Below, piece by piece: positions 1-12,900 of a stretch of DNA of 40,758 bases. A program made the translations under genes and the position numbers. The DNA comes from Schoenoplectus triqueter (Eukaryota > Streptophyta > Magnoliopsida > Poales > Cyperaceae): the NCBI GenBank assembly GCA_964058805.1, contig CAXKVV010001452.1, positions 1 to 40,758 on the forward strand, read 5' to 3'. The notes beneath the pieces were generated by a model. The model saw only the letters and a program-made list of their open reading frames with translations. It was not told the origin of the DNA and ran no database searches. Position 1 is the first letter of the stretch; every line of letters begins with the position of its first letter.

Positions 1-36
1 CTCCTGTCATTTGGAACCGGAGAGAAACACAAGCTT

Positions 37-44
37 AATATAAT
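37..44 (+). promoter_or_regulatory. Possible TATA box of the FLA gene
   Basis: AATATAAT lies about 218 bases before the FLA start codon. The DNA between them is C/T-rich, as plant 5' leaders often are. In AT-rich DNA such a match is weak evidence, and no other core promoter element was identified. Confidence 0.3.
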
Positions 45-261
45 TCCTATTTTTACAGTTGGTATTCACCGTCACTTCCCCACCCACCCACCCAGTCTTC
101 CTTCAGAAACTCAACATCGAAAGTGAAATCCCACCTCACCTAGAATAATAACAGTCGCAAACCACTCATCACAAATCCAAGACACACACAAGTACACAAC
201 CAGAGCTCGATCAATTCCTTCCTCCTCCCTCTTCCCTTCGTTAGCTTTCCATCTTTCCACG

Positions 262-3200
262 ATGGATCGCTCTCCTCTACCTCTCCTCCTCCTCTTCCTC
301 CTGTTCTCCACTCTAACCCTTCTTCCTCCTACATTCTCCCAATCCTCCACCACCTCCACCTCCACGTCCACCTCCTCCTCTACCGCCGCTATTAACTCGA
401 ACTCCGTCTTGGTCGCACTGCTTGACTCCCACTACACCGAGTTAGCTGAGCTGGTCGAGAAGGCGCTCCTCCTCCCCACTCTCGAATCCACATTAACAGT
501 TCACAACCTCACCATCCTTGCTCCTCAGAACGCCGCTCTAGAGCGCGACCTTGACCCTGAGTTCCGGCAGTTTCTCCTCCAGCCACGCAATCTCAAATCC
601 CTCCAGACTCTTCTGCTCTACCACATCATCCCCAATTCTGAAATTAATCCTCTGCAAACCGCTGATTCCCACCACACTCTCGCTGGCGAGGCGGTCCCAT
701 TGTCGGAGACAGCCGTCACTGAGCTGAGATCCATCGTAAGACCTGATGGAGTCATACACGGCATCAAGACATTGTTAATTCCCAAATCGGTGCAGGAGGA
801 TTTTAACAGGAGGAGGAATCTTGCCTCAATTTCTGCTGTTTTGCCAACTGGCGCACCGGAGGTTGACCCGCGCACTCACAGGTTGAAGAAGCCAGCTCCT
901 CCAGTCCCACCTGGTGCTCCTCCCGTGCTTCCAATTTATGATGCAATGGCACCAGGACCTGACATTGCTCCTGCACCGGCGCCAGGTCCGGGGTCCGGTA
1001 AACACCACTTTAATGGGCATGCCCAAGTGAAGGATTTCATCCAGACCCTCCTGTTGTATGGTGGCTACAATGAATTAGCTGACATTTTGGTGAATCTGAC
1101 TTCTCTTGCCACCGAAATGGGCCGGCTGGTGTCAGAGGGCTATGTTTTGACAGTTTTGGCCCCGAATGATGAGGCCTTGGGGAGGCTGACGACCGACCAG
1201 TTGAGCGAACCGGGTGCACCGGAGCAGATATTGTACTACCATATGATTCCAGAGTATCAGACTGAGGAGAGTATGTACAATGCGGTACGGCGGTTTGGTA
1301 AGGTACGGTATGATACCTTACGGCTGCCGCATAAAGTGGTGGCCAGGGAGGCTGATGGATCGGTGAAATTCGGGACGGGTGAGAAGTCAGCCTATTTGTT
1401 TGACCCGGATATATACACTGATGGAAGGATTTCAGTACAGGGGATAGATGCAGTGCTGTTCCCTCCTAGCGAGGCGGTCCCGCCGGAAATGGGGGTATTG
1501 CCGGCCAATAGAAAGCCACCGGTTATTGTCAAGAAGAAGCATCACAGAGGTCAGTGCTTCTTGTTCAATTTTTTTAGTTGAATTTTTTATGATCCATTAA
1601 TTAGTGTACCAATTAATTATTCATTTAGTAGATTGTTAATTATTCGTCAGCTTTTGACCCAGTATGTCTTGCACATTAACATTGTCAAAAATCAAAATGT
1701 AATTAATAGATTGTGGGTAAATTTGAGCCGAACATGCAAATATGCCAACAGCTAATGAACTAAACCTAATATTTTTGTCGCTTTTAATACTCTTGATCCG
1801 CAACCACTTAAAATGTATTCATGCAAATTCAGTACTCCTTCAAATCTTTAAATTGTGTGGTAACTAAGTTAGAGGCGTGATTGCACAATAAAAGGAGGCA
1901 TATCTGATGAATGTTTATTTTATTTAATCACTCCAGCTATGATAACAATTCAGCTCTGTTAGCTTTTAATCTTTACCTTTTTGCTTTTTAAAATGTCCAA
2001 CGAAGAAAACCCTGTGTCCCTTGGCCTTGAGACAGTTCACTATCAGGTCTGCATATTTGCAGAATGACCCTCTTGTTAAATTTTAGTTCGCAAAATAGTG
2101 AGAACATGCCTGCTCATACCCAGCTGGCTGTTGTTGGGTCCAGAGCTGATGAGTTAGGAAGTCAAAATCAGATTTGATTTATTATTTTGTTTCTTTAATA
2201 TCGACCACGACGACCAGTATACATACTTGTACTTTTGTTCTTTGTCTAGACCTTGTTATTCTATTATGAGAAGGATCAGTTGATAATGAGTTATTTTGAC
2301 GATGAACCTATAAATAAATATAAAATAAAAATCTTCAAAATGAAAAAAAGTTTATAGATGTGATCTTCTATTTATGGATTGATGATTATTCAAATTTCAT
2401 TATCGTTTGATAGTTCGTCAAAAACCATCAAATTTTCATATAATTTGCAACGGTTCCAATTTAACGGTTTTTGATGGACTATCAAACTATAATGAAATTA
2501 TATAAAATTTGAATGCGTATCAATCTATAGATAGAAGATCACATCTATAAGTTTTTTTTTTATTTTTAAGATTTTTTTTTTAAATTTATTTAGAGATCCA
2601 TTGCGAAGGTTGTCAAAATAATTCATTGTCAACCGATCCCCTATCTTCTATTATTATCTATATAGAGAAGGGATCGGTTGACAATGAGTTATTTTAACAA
2701 CCTTTACAATGAATATCTAAATAAATATAAAAAAAAATTAAAAATGGAAAAAAAATATAGATGTGTTTTTCTACCCTTAAATTGATGGTCATGTATTTTC
2801 ATTATCGTTTGATAGTCCAATAAATTTTCATGTAATTTATAACGTTTCCAATTTAACGGTCTTTGATGGACTATCAAACGATAATAAAATTGCATAAAAT
2901 TTGAATAATCACCAATCTAAAAAGTAGAAAAACATATCTATAATTTTTTTCATTTTAAAGATTTTTTTATATTTATTTAGATATTCATTATCAAATTGTC
3001 AAAATAACCCATTATCAATGGATCCACTCATCTATATAATTTCTAGTTGGGTCTTAGCTGTCATACGCCAGACGCCCATAATTGTCACTTTTCCTTGGCT
3101 TCAATTATAATCGTCCGATCCCAGAATGCCTGTTGGTAGCGTTTCTGGCATCACGGAAAACAGAGTTCACTGGCCACAGGGACCCAACACCATTTTGGCA

Positions 3201-4134
3201 TTTTATCTTTATTATAGGTTAGCCTGGCGCATTAAAACCAGGAGGAATCCTTATTTGTCTTGTTGTTTTCTTTTATTATTATACAAGTACGCGGCATGCA
3301 TACTGCTCGCTTACTTTCTGATTGAAGTATGAACTTCAAAGTTGAATATTTGATGTACACAATTTAACTAGGGGCCATAACATAACATTTAGGCTGTAGT
3401 TTCGGTTGTTTTATTTTTTATTAATTATTTCAAGTAACCAAAAAGTGAATAATGTTTATAGTCAGAGCATTAATAAATATAAAAATAATTTATAGTTGAA
3501 GTATCAACATTTGTCACATTGTTCTTATTTTTTGCATTCTTCTGCAAGTCTTTTGTTTCTCGTGTTATTATAGAGAAATAGATTTTCCACCTAACGTAGG
3601 GTGCTTTCTTTTTCATATTACTCATTATTCAAACACTTTGGGGCCATAACAAACTTTTTTTGGTTTTAAAAATTTCATCATGATATAGTTGTTAATAACT
3701 CTACGCATCTAGTTGTCCCTCACCTAAAAACAATATTATAAAATGTCTTCCACGTTTGTTCAGATGTTATTTTCTCTTAATATCGAATTAAATAAACTGA
3801 TGGAATATCATAATAAGTTTGTTTGCATGTTGTTTTCTTATGACGAAGATGTCGACTTTACATTTTATTGTATTTTATTCTTGGGCTCATAGCTTTTGAC
3901 TATGAAGTTTCCATTTCAAAGCTCGAAGGAATTATAATGATTACATGTCATACTGCTATTAAGTATTTCATTATTGAGCAAATAATGTGTGGTTGCCATA
4001 TTGCTTCTTGGGCAAAAACAAATTACAATTTTGTTCACTTGAATAATATTTTTTTTCCTTTCATTTCAGGGAGAATATTGGAAGCTGCGTGCCAAACATT
4101 TGGTGTCATGACTCGCATGTCATTTTGCCAATAA
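262..4134 (+). CDS. FLA: Fasciclin-like arabinogalactan protein, FLA15-18 type (two exons)
   Basis: Exons are 262-1549 and 4070-4134, joined in phase 1 (donor AG|GTCAGT, acceptor TTTCAG), giving 450 aa. Residues 1-27 form a hydrophobic signal peptide, so the product should enter the secretory pathway. A Ser/Thr-rich stretch (28-42) is followed by a first FAS1 domain (about 46-176, with INSNSVLVALLDS), an AGP-type Pro/Ala module (about 210-244, APAPAPGPG) suited to hydroxyproline O-glycosylation, and a second FAS1 domain (about 255-402, with TVLAPNDEA and the YYHMIPEYQ block). The short second exon encodes the C-terminal GRILEAAC...CQ tail with two cysteines that is typical of FLA15-18; there is no hydrophobic GPI-signal tail. 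Family knowledge: FAS1 proteins act in cell-wall and surface adhesion. Reading straight through the donor gives an unspliced 439-aa ORF ending at 1581, which is a false end. I cannot separate FLA15, 16, 17 and 18. Confidence 0.93.
2268..2645. mobile_element. Foldback MITE-like element, copy 1 (FLA intron)
   Basis: The two halves are near-perfect inverted repeats. The left arm starts around AAGGATCAGTTGATAATGAG and the right arm ends in CATTGTCAACCGATCC. The arms run about 120-150 bases and include the shared inner block AACGGTTTTTGATGGACTATC. A second copy lies 25 bases downstream and a third lies in an intron of the YABBY2 gene. No coding capacity. Exact ends are uncertain. Confidence 0.75.
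2663..3033. mobile_element. Foldback MITE-like element, copy 2 (FLA intron)
   Basis: Same family as the element just upstream. The left arm begins GGGATCGGTTGACAATGAG and the right arm ends CCCATTATCAATGGATCC, with matching inner arms carrying the TTTGATGGACTATCAAACG block. Two near-identical foldbacks almost abut within one intron, which suggests a tandem duplication or nested insertion. Confidence 0.75.
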
Positions 4135-4514
4135 AATGACGAAAATAAAATAAAAAAATTATCAATGGGGTCCGCATGACAACCAATCAACATGGCAGAC
4201 GGCTGCCTTTGGAAGATCTGTAGTAATAAATGAAAAAGTATAGGTGGAAAATGTAAAATTGTTCATACTCAGTCAGAGTTCTGGTGTTACACTGTCGGTG
4301 TATAGCGAAATTGTTTTTTTATTTCTTTTTGTTGGTTCCTTGGATGTTCATTATTTTTGCAATCACAATTTTTATGTCCTTGTTTTGAAATAGCAACAAA
4401 GAAAAAATAGCTTGATTAAGCAACTTTAAAATTCTAGTGATTGTCCAGTTGTCCTACCCAAAAAATAAAAAAATAAAGAAAAGAAAAGTTTTGCTGATCT
4501 TGTCAATTAAAGAT

Positions 4515-4560
4515 CCGGTTAGGAGCTTTATTTTAATGGAGTAACGTGACACCTAACCGG
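4515..4560. repeat. Inverted repeat with 9-bp perfect arms
   Basis: CCGGTTAGG (4515-4523) and CCTAACCGG (4552-4560) pair perfectly around a 28-base loop, about 400 bases past the FLA stop codon. It could fold in the FLA 3' transcript, or it may be an old transposon end. Its function is unknown. Confidence 0.55.
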
Positions 4561-5630
4561 TCATAGACCTCTCTTTATTCCTTGTAGTTGTAGGCAGTTG
4601 TTAGGCCAAATCCTTACATGAAATAAGATTATAACTTAGAGGAGATTACATCAACATTACCGCAGACAGAATAAATATAACCAAAGAATAATATTCTCAA
4701 ATAAGCTGCGAGTGCATTGAGGAAACAAATATGAAGAACTTGTGGAATGAGAAATAATACACCGCATCCCTGGACCTTAAGGTTCAGTTCGGCCATTTTA
4801 CTGTTTTTATGGGAATTAAAAAATTCTGTTCAACTTGATTTTTTTCCCCTCACGAACAGTAATTTATAGTGTAAAATCTCTACCCATCTCATCACGTGGG
4901 CGTAAGCGAACATGCTCTAATTAATTAATATCATTCGTTATGTACAGTATATCGGTGTTACATTCTGAATTTTTGGTGGTACTGTAAAATTTACACTGAG
5001 CCGTTATTGAAAGGAATAATATTACCAGCAGTATTTAGATTTATAGAGAACTTTTTGCTGTTGAAATCTGAGCAGACTGTAAAATGTAAAGTATTCTGCG
5101 GGATGTGAATTGATGTGTGATGTATGACCATGATTAATGGTATCATTTTCCACTAGCCGGGTTTTGTTGTGTCATGGTGCATCGAGTCAGGATTTGAAAA
5201 TAGAAAAATAGGGGCCCGAAAATGAGTTTGCATCTATTGTCGTATGATGTCTATGATAGATTGAAAATGGGCTGCTATTAATTTACATTGAAATGATTGA
5301 ACTTTTAACTTATACATTGATATTTACATGAAGATTTTTTTACTTAATTTATTTCTAGTGGGACCCATCTATCATTGACAAAACGCTAGTGAGATAAAAA
5401 CCACAACCATAATATAAAACAGGAATAGTAAATCAGAACATATATTACGTGGGACAGAAAGTAATCTATAAATCTAAGTCTAATCATTGTTATATTGCAT
5501 CGTGTACAAGTTTTCTAACCTAAAGCAATTATTATATCATTATATAAATTATAAAACATCTCTATTATATTCATATAGTACTCTGATTTAAATTCCGACT
5601 GAAAGTAAATAACATGTTATACTTCTATAA

Positions 5631-5656
5631 ATAAAAATTCGGTACCGAATTTTTAT
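5631..5656. repeat. Perfect 26-bp palindrome
   Basis: The 13-base half ATAAAAATTCGGT is followed immediately by its exact reverse complement, centred on a KpnI-type GGTACC. There is no loop, so it would extrude as a cruciform or act as a symmetric binding site. Nothing nearby explains it. Confidence 0.8.
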
Positions 5657-7434
5657 CGTCATAATGGAACCTTCCCAAAATCCATTCTAGAAGAAAATCT
5701 TGAATACAAAATTCTAAATGATTTTCTGGGACATATCAACCAAGATTTTCGTAGAGGAGAACAATGGAGAGTAAACAAATTAAATATTAATTAGTACTTT
5801 TTAATATAAACTTTTTTTATCATACTTTTAAAAACATCTTCAGTTAATATTCAATTCTTAATGCATGTTAAGAGCGAATTTAAGGGAGGGAGGGGGCTCC
5901 CCAATCCCTCCGGAAGTTACAAATCTACGTAGAAATTTATTATGTATTTTTGTTTCGTGCAGCGTATCGTCTCTTAACTTATTAATTTTAATTCTCTAGC
6001 GGCGTAAAGCCACATCTCAGCTTCCTATATTAAAAGCCACATCTCATGCACAATATCAATTTTCTTGAGGGAATTGAAATCTTTTATGAACAGAGAAATC
6101 AATATGCTTCAGTGGACAATTAGAGAGACTAATTGAAAGTTTAGAAAACAAGTTATTATAATGAATGCTGTGAATAATAAAGTAATAAATTATGATGGAA
6201 ATGTGCAATCCAGTAAAGCGCGGTGCAAATCAAGTTACGTTTAGAATGCATTTTATTATTATGGAAACTGCAGTTAATAAGGTAAGAAATCATAATGGCA
6301 TATTGCATTGTTGGCCGTGTCTATGGGGCCAACCTAGTTTCTGAATCTTTCATAATAAAAGAAGATGCCTAAGAGTTGTTTATACTTGGTCATAAATATT
6401 TTGGGATTATAATAAAAGTTAGAATTGATTTCTTATGTCCATTAGCTTCTCTTTTTAGAATTAACATATGTATCATTATAAAAAAATAATTGTATAATAA
6501 TTCAGACTGATTATAGATACAAAAAGGATAAGACCAGCCTATCACGGTAGAGGCAATCAAGCCTACTTTATTATTTTAGCACCATAGTTGTAGCGTTGTA
6601 GGTAAATATAACTTATCTATCCACTCATCAGCATACTTTTCTCCAATACCATTTGAGAGAATTAATTCCCCACTAACATCTACAGATCTTTTATGTACAA
6701 GATAATTCTTGCTAGATCTTTTCACATCAGTAAGTTCTTGCAGATTACTCCATAGATATTAGAATCTATGCTCATGGAAATATTCAACCATAGAAATGAC
6801 GCGCCAAACAAGCAACTGTCGAAATTCACCCTCTTTCATGATTTAGCATTGTCTTGACTGGGCTTATAATTACAAATCCAGATCATGTCTTCCCGTAAAG
6901 AGGCTTGGATATATCTGATGAAATTGAATAAGGCTTTTCCTTGATTCTGAACAAAACATTCCGAGTTTATGTTGTCTGTATAAGCCAGGAAGACGGGAAG
7001 TTAGGAAAAGCGTGGAAATTTCACATCAGTTGCTGTATATAATGTTTTATCTTCACAATGATATACTCGCTGTCCCCTAATCCCTAGAAAATTTGTGATG
7101 GGATGGGTTCCATCAAATATATGTCATAATATAATTCCATTGTATCCCATTTAAGTACAGTTATGGTACATAAAAATTCTCATGCATAGAATAAACAAAT
7201 GGAAAAAATCATCTGAAATCAATGGTGGATTAATACTTTAATTAGGTGCAAAATTATTACAGTCTCTCAAAACTTGCTCACAGATACCAAATAATAGAGG
7301 AATGCATCCCATCTCTGTAGTAAATTTATTTATAGTTTAAATAGCTCGGTGTGACATTATTTCATATTTTCATCCTATTTGATATCGCAATAGAAAAAAA
7401 TGTATATAATTTAATTCGAGAAAAGGAACAATAT

Positions 7435-9906
7435 TCAACTCTTTTTAGTAATCTCTTCAAGTGCACGGTAATAATATCTCATTCTCTGTGTGCAACTAAT
7501 GGCAGAGTCAAAATCCCGCTTGGAAAATGCTTCCTTGAAAGACTTCGACCATGCTTCCATTTTCTTCTCCACCTATTCATATAGAGTGATTCTGATTATA
7601 TTGAGATGCATCATGCATTTAACATTTTTCTTAGTAAGTACCTCACAATTTTTACACAAGTTCAACTGATTACTTAGAGAGTTGACATGAAGAGACCTGA
7701 TGCACATACTGATAACCAGTTGACCTGACTTTTCCGAATACAGGTTCTGACAGAAAGGACAAAAGGGTTTCCAAAAGCAAGGTTAAAGATTTTGATACAT
7801 TTTGAACCAAACCAACCTAATGATTAGGTATTATCTTGATGAATCCGAATTAAATTTCATTTTAGTTGCAAAAATAAGACATTCACCATAATATATGCAA
7901 TTTTCAACTTCCTTGATTTCCAGTTCTGAAACAAACCTGAGATTGGATCTCATTTAGAGATTGGGAATCCTTGGCTTCTTCAACTGCTTCACGCATTTCC
8001 ATCATCTGCACAGAGGATAATACAATTAGATCTTCAAACGGTCATTAGTCACTTTGACAAATATACATTCAATGAGAGGATAAAAATATGAAAAGCAAAT
8101 TGCCTACTTCCAAATTACCTCAATGAGAAAATGTGGATCTGAGATTGTTGTCTCTTCATCAACATGTATTCCTTCAAGTTTTAGCTGTCATAAGATAAAG
8201 AACAAAAAAGAACAATCTGGATCTGAGATTCTTTTTCTGATATGCAAATTTGTTTGGAACTTTGCAATTGCATCTACTTAGAGAATCAATAATGATGACT
8301 AGTGACTACCCACTTCAGCAACAAATTATGAAAGTCTAGTTATAAGGGAGTTAAATCCTAATTTAAGCATTTCATCAGACGTTCAATACTACCTAGTGTT
8401 ATCCTCAGATAACTTGCTTAGAATGACAGTCTGTCTAGCTGGTAGAACACTGTTACCCTTACAATGCTTCCTCATTTTGCTTTCTACTGGCTTGTTCAAC
8501 ACTCAATTGCATTAAAATGAGGCAAACTAGATTTAGACCTACAAGGTCAAACTGAGAATTATTGCATAATGAGGTCAACAGTGACATGCATGTTCCTGGA
8601 GATATCAATAGAAAATTTCAGGCCAAGATAAAGTGTTAACCCAGGGTCTTGAACTGGGAACTCAGATCTGTTTGAGACTTTAAGATGGTTCTGGGCTGGG
8701 TATATTTTAACATGTGTGTCTTACACACACACACACACACAAATAGTTGTAGAAAAGAACAGACCAGGTACAAAGCTCTCAATAAAGGTTTCCTGAGGGT
8801 ACGATAGGCATCTATCACTCGAGCCGACTGTTCAGCTGCAAAAGCCTTCTCCTTCTGCATCAGAAGTAAAATCAACTTAGTAATGCACAGGCATGTAGTA
8901 AGGCTTAAGTTAAAGGATTACATCGAATTGAGGATTCTTTACAGTGATTAACATTCAAGTTCTGGCAAACTAAACTTGTAAGTTGTAAGGCAACAAAATG
9001 TACTGTAATAAAAATTCTTAGTTACAAGCAGAAATTCTTTGAATCATACCTCAGACTTGGAATGGACAAGATCTGGATGTAATTTCTTTTGCCAGTTCTT
9101 GTAAATGCCCTCTAAATCTTCTTCCTCCAGTTCATACATTTTCTTCCTGAGTAATTGAGAACAAAACATATATTTTACACAGGAAGTAACATGAAGGCTT
9201 TTTACAGAACTCCCAACAATCAACTTAAAGACTTAATTGTAATGTTTATGATTTATTGACAACACTTAATTACATATTGCCTCAATTGGCTACAAAGTCT
9301 ATACAGTAATTTTGTACCCCAAAAACCAGCTCTTGTAGGAGCATTGTACCAAGAAGTCACTGGTGAGTTGGTCACTATCATTTAGAGCAGCAGTAACATA
9401 TCGGATACTATCAAATTGACATAAACAAAAACCAAACATGCAGTTTCTATTTGTGAGAATCTCAATCAAAGCATCAACAAAGAAGCAGGTAACGGAGGAA
9501 GCAACAGACAAGTCAAGTTTAATTCAATTGTAAAAAACAGTAATCTCCAAATTGAAAAGGCAACTTACATTCCAAAAATCTGAAAATAATCGATCGAAGT
9601 ATCCACCGGCTGAACAGCACCGCAAGAACCGCACGCAAGGAAAGGACAAGATGTGGGCCCTGCCGTGCCGCAGTTCCAGCAAGAGGAGCACGAGTTGAAT
9701 GAAGTGAGGCTGCGTGAAATCCAACCAGCTGGTAAGTCAATCAGGTGATTTCGTCCTTGCCAGTCCATTGGTGGATGGAAGGAACTGCAAGGATGAAGGC
9801 ATGGGGAGGATTTCAGAGGGTGGAGACGAGAGAGGGGCGAGGTACTGGAGACGTTCCGGAGGTGAGACAGACTAGAGAGGAGAAAGCGCTTTCTTGGATT
9901 CCACAT
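7435..9906 (-). CDS. HSCB: HscB/Jac1-type iron-sulfur cluster co-chaperone (six exons)
   Basis: Minus-strand exons are 9569-9906, 9050-9146, 8765-8854, 8119-8184, 7937-8005 and 7435-7572, giving 265 aa with all phases closing. The N-terminus (about 1-70) is rich in Ser, Arg and Leu and poor in acidic residues, consistent with a mitochondrial presequence. A CWNC...CGSC finger (C76, C79, C92, C95) comes next, as in eukaryotic HscB. The J domain (about 106-175) begins DYFQIFG and carries the HPD motif (136-138) needed to stimulate the Hsp70 ATPase. The C-terminal helical domain (about 176-265) is the part that contacts the ISCU scaffold in the family. Known role: handing Fe-S clusters from the scaffold to Hsp70 for delivery. 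Exon 3 uses the less usual donor GTCTGT. The start is the first Met of the open frame. No TATA box is evident upstream. Confidence 0.95.
8723..8741. repeat. (AC)n microsatellite
   Basis: About nine AC units lie inside intron 3 of the HSCB gene (between exons 4 and 3), 24 bases from the exon 3 donor. Likely length-polymorphic. Confidence 0.9.
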
Positions 9907-12900
9907 TGATGGGAGAATCGTCTAGAAAAGGAAGAAGAAATGTGGTTTTCGGAGAATTCAATGATTGTTTTACGTCAAATTAAAATCGCTGGTTTGGCCG
10001 TTGGGGTTTTGTTTATGGTCCTCAACAAATTACCGACTGGGAAGGAGATTTTGAAGAACAGAAAAAGTGAAGCAGCAATCAATTTTCCTAGAAGCTTGGA
10101 GGAGGGTCCTTCAGGCGCCGCAAGAGGGGGCCTGCGTGGACGTATCGGTATCTCTAGACACCGTGAAAAGCTCTTGGAACACCTCAATTTTTTTTTCCAG
10201 TGATAATTAAAATTACCCTCAGACGCTGGACTCCTGAGACTAGGGCTGCTAACGGACGCTAACGGACGCGGTTGTCCATGGATAAAGTAGATAAGGATAA
10301 AGTAGATAAACAATGGTTGGGTATATATTGGTCGGGTCTAATTTGGATATGGGCTCAAAACTCAACTCGAGTTCAAATAAAAAATGTTAAATGGGCTATA
10401 TATGGATTAATTGTGGTTAGAAGATAGATTAAATATGGTCTTATTTTTGAACAAAATAGACTGATCATGATCTTAGACCTGGACGATCTCAGCCGCTGAG
10501 ACCTGAGACCGTGATCTTTTACTGCGCAGTACATGTGCGCGTACACAAACCCTTAGTTTTATGGAGATTCATTGAGATTGAAGTATGAATTTTAACGTCG
10601 ATCGGATAATTTTTAAAATACGTTGCACAGTACAGTGTGACAGATGATACGAATTATGAGTCCTGACTCTGCCTTAACCTGAATGCTCTTCCTTTTTTTT
10701 CTCTCTTTTAACTCAAAGTTTGTATAAACAAAACTCATCTTAGAGAATGGATCATTGAAATAGAGATGAATACCGTTACAATCACATTTGAGTAAGTATT
10801 AAATGAAAATCAGAAGATTAGAAGATCGAAGAAAACTAAAAAAATGTATTTTTTCAATTTAATCATATATGATGTTTCTCTCTGACATGTAGTGTTTGGT
10901 AAAAGATAGAATCTAAACTGATTTTTTGACGTGACATGTCAAGATGATACGACAACAAGTTGTTAGTCTATAAACTTTTAAAATTCGGATATCCTTTTAA
11001 AGTGTTCATTGTACGTTTTCCAATTCAATTTTGATGTAGATTATGGATCTAATTGTGTTCATGTATCATGTTTTTTTTCATATTTATTGGAATATTTAAA
11101 CTAAAAATATAATAATGATTAGTGATTGAATTTTATAATTAATATTTAACTTTTGTAATCAATGACTTTATAAAAAAAGTAATATGCAAGATTTTTCGAT
11201 GGTACGTACAATATTTTTTGTTTAATATCTTAAATATATATATGTACTTGTATTCATATCAGTGACTATTCATATCTCTATGTGATATTTGTTTAACTAA
11301 GCACATTGTGTCATATTTAAAAAAAAATCAATTGAAGACAAAAGTTTGATTTTATTTGCTAGAAAAGTGTAAAAGAAATAACAAATTAACATTTAATTAC
11401 CTGAATGCAAAGCATCATTTTAGTAATTAATGCTATATTATTTTAAATAATTTTTGTACAGTTATGTTTTCCTTATGGACAAAATCGTTGTCATAGATTT
11501 TACATTTTTTGTTCTTAATTGAACGGCTAAGCAATTGAGTTTGGCAACAAACAATAACCAATAATGTTACAAAAAGTAAAAGGGTATTGTTATCTCAAAA
11601 ATCATTTTTGAATTGTTCCAAGAAATTTTGGGGGCTCAAAGCAACTCGCCCGCAAGAGACATAGCAGGAGGAATTGGGATCGAAATCATCTGGAAGCTTC
11701 ATAAAATAATCTGAAAAGTGTGATTTAATCTGAACGGTTGTGAAAACAATATAAATACAATTTATGATGTATGAAATTTATTATTATTAAATAAAAAATA
11801 TTAATTTTTTTATCGAATGGTCCGGATGGAAATTACACCAACTGCATAATTTTTTAACTCCACGGAGGATGCCGATTCGAAAGAATTGGAGATGCGTGCG
11901 GTGACGCGGACACGCGGTGATGGAGGCGTCACTCTTTCACGACATAAAGCAACTGAGCAGGAATGAAAATGAAGGGCTAGATCGCCTAGACGGCGGCCGC
12001 TCAAAAAATAACCTTCGTCGAGCAGGACACAAGTATCCAAATGATTTCGGGGTGGCAATTGGTCAGCCCAACCCGAACCCGACCCAATTGTTTTTTTTTT
12101 TTTTTTGCTGACTGAATATTTGTATAAGATAAAGGCCTACTTGGAGTCAAACATATTTAAAAGGTCCACAATGGATGTAGAAGACTAACAGTGTAGCCCA
12201 AGCCGTCCTTTATTCCTTTATTCCTTTTATTCTCTTCTATTTGGTTTTAGAAAATATGTGACAAAATATAACCCGATTCCATGAGTTGATCTGTTTCGAA
12301 ATGATTTAAAGATAAATGAGTTGAATACAAATTAGATTTTTTTAATCCATCACGAATCAGATCGAGTACGGATTGACCCGAAATGATATGTTTAATTATG
12401 TTTTTAGATTTATTTTATAATTTAATATGAATTAAAATACATATATACTCTAATTAAGATTAATTATAAAATAATTATTTAAAAAGAATTAAAAAGTAAT
12501 AAATACTTAATTGTTTTTATGAACTTGTTAAATCTGATACTAAATTTAAAATGCTGATCATGTGAACAAACTAGGTGATTTGGATTAATATATTTATATT
12601 TATAACTTATAAGTGCTAATATCTGATTTAACAAAGCGTCGGTACTAAGAATTATCGGTTTTAAGATATTATATGTGACTGTTCACCTACACCTACATCT
12701 CATTTCTTATTGATATTCTAAGGTAATTATTGTTGATATTTACCAAAATATAAGTTTACATTAGTTTTGACAAGTTAGAGAAAGACCGGTTTGGCAGATA
12801 GCAATTTTTTTTATAAATTTACATAAAAACCGACTTAAAACATTGGTGAGAGAATGCACAAACTAAGTCGAATACTAGATACAAATATAATGAAAATATA

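Larger units (their letters stand above)
4135..7434. other. Intergenic region between the 3' ends of FLA and HSCB
   Basis: No supported gene on either strand. Stop codons are frequent and no recognisable peptide emerges. It contains a hairpin (4515-4560), a candidate short TIR element around 4779-4920 (TAAGGTTCAGTTCGG against TTAGAGCATGTTCGC on the other strand), a 26-bp perfect palindrome (5631-5656), and a diverged direct repeat near 6155-6310. Both flanking genes read into this region, so it holds both 3' untranslated regions. Confidence 0.6.

Noticed and set aside
3868..4134. 88-codon plus ORF upstream of the FLA last exon
   Set aside because: Only 4070-4134 is coding, joined by splicing to 262-1549; the earlier part is intron.
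9940..10313. Overlapping ORFs on both strands upstream of HSCB
   Set aside because: No recognisable domain, and they lie where the HSCB promoter and leader should be. A divergent gene is not supported.
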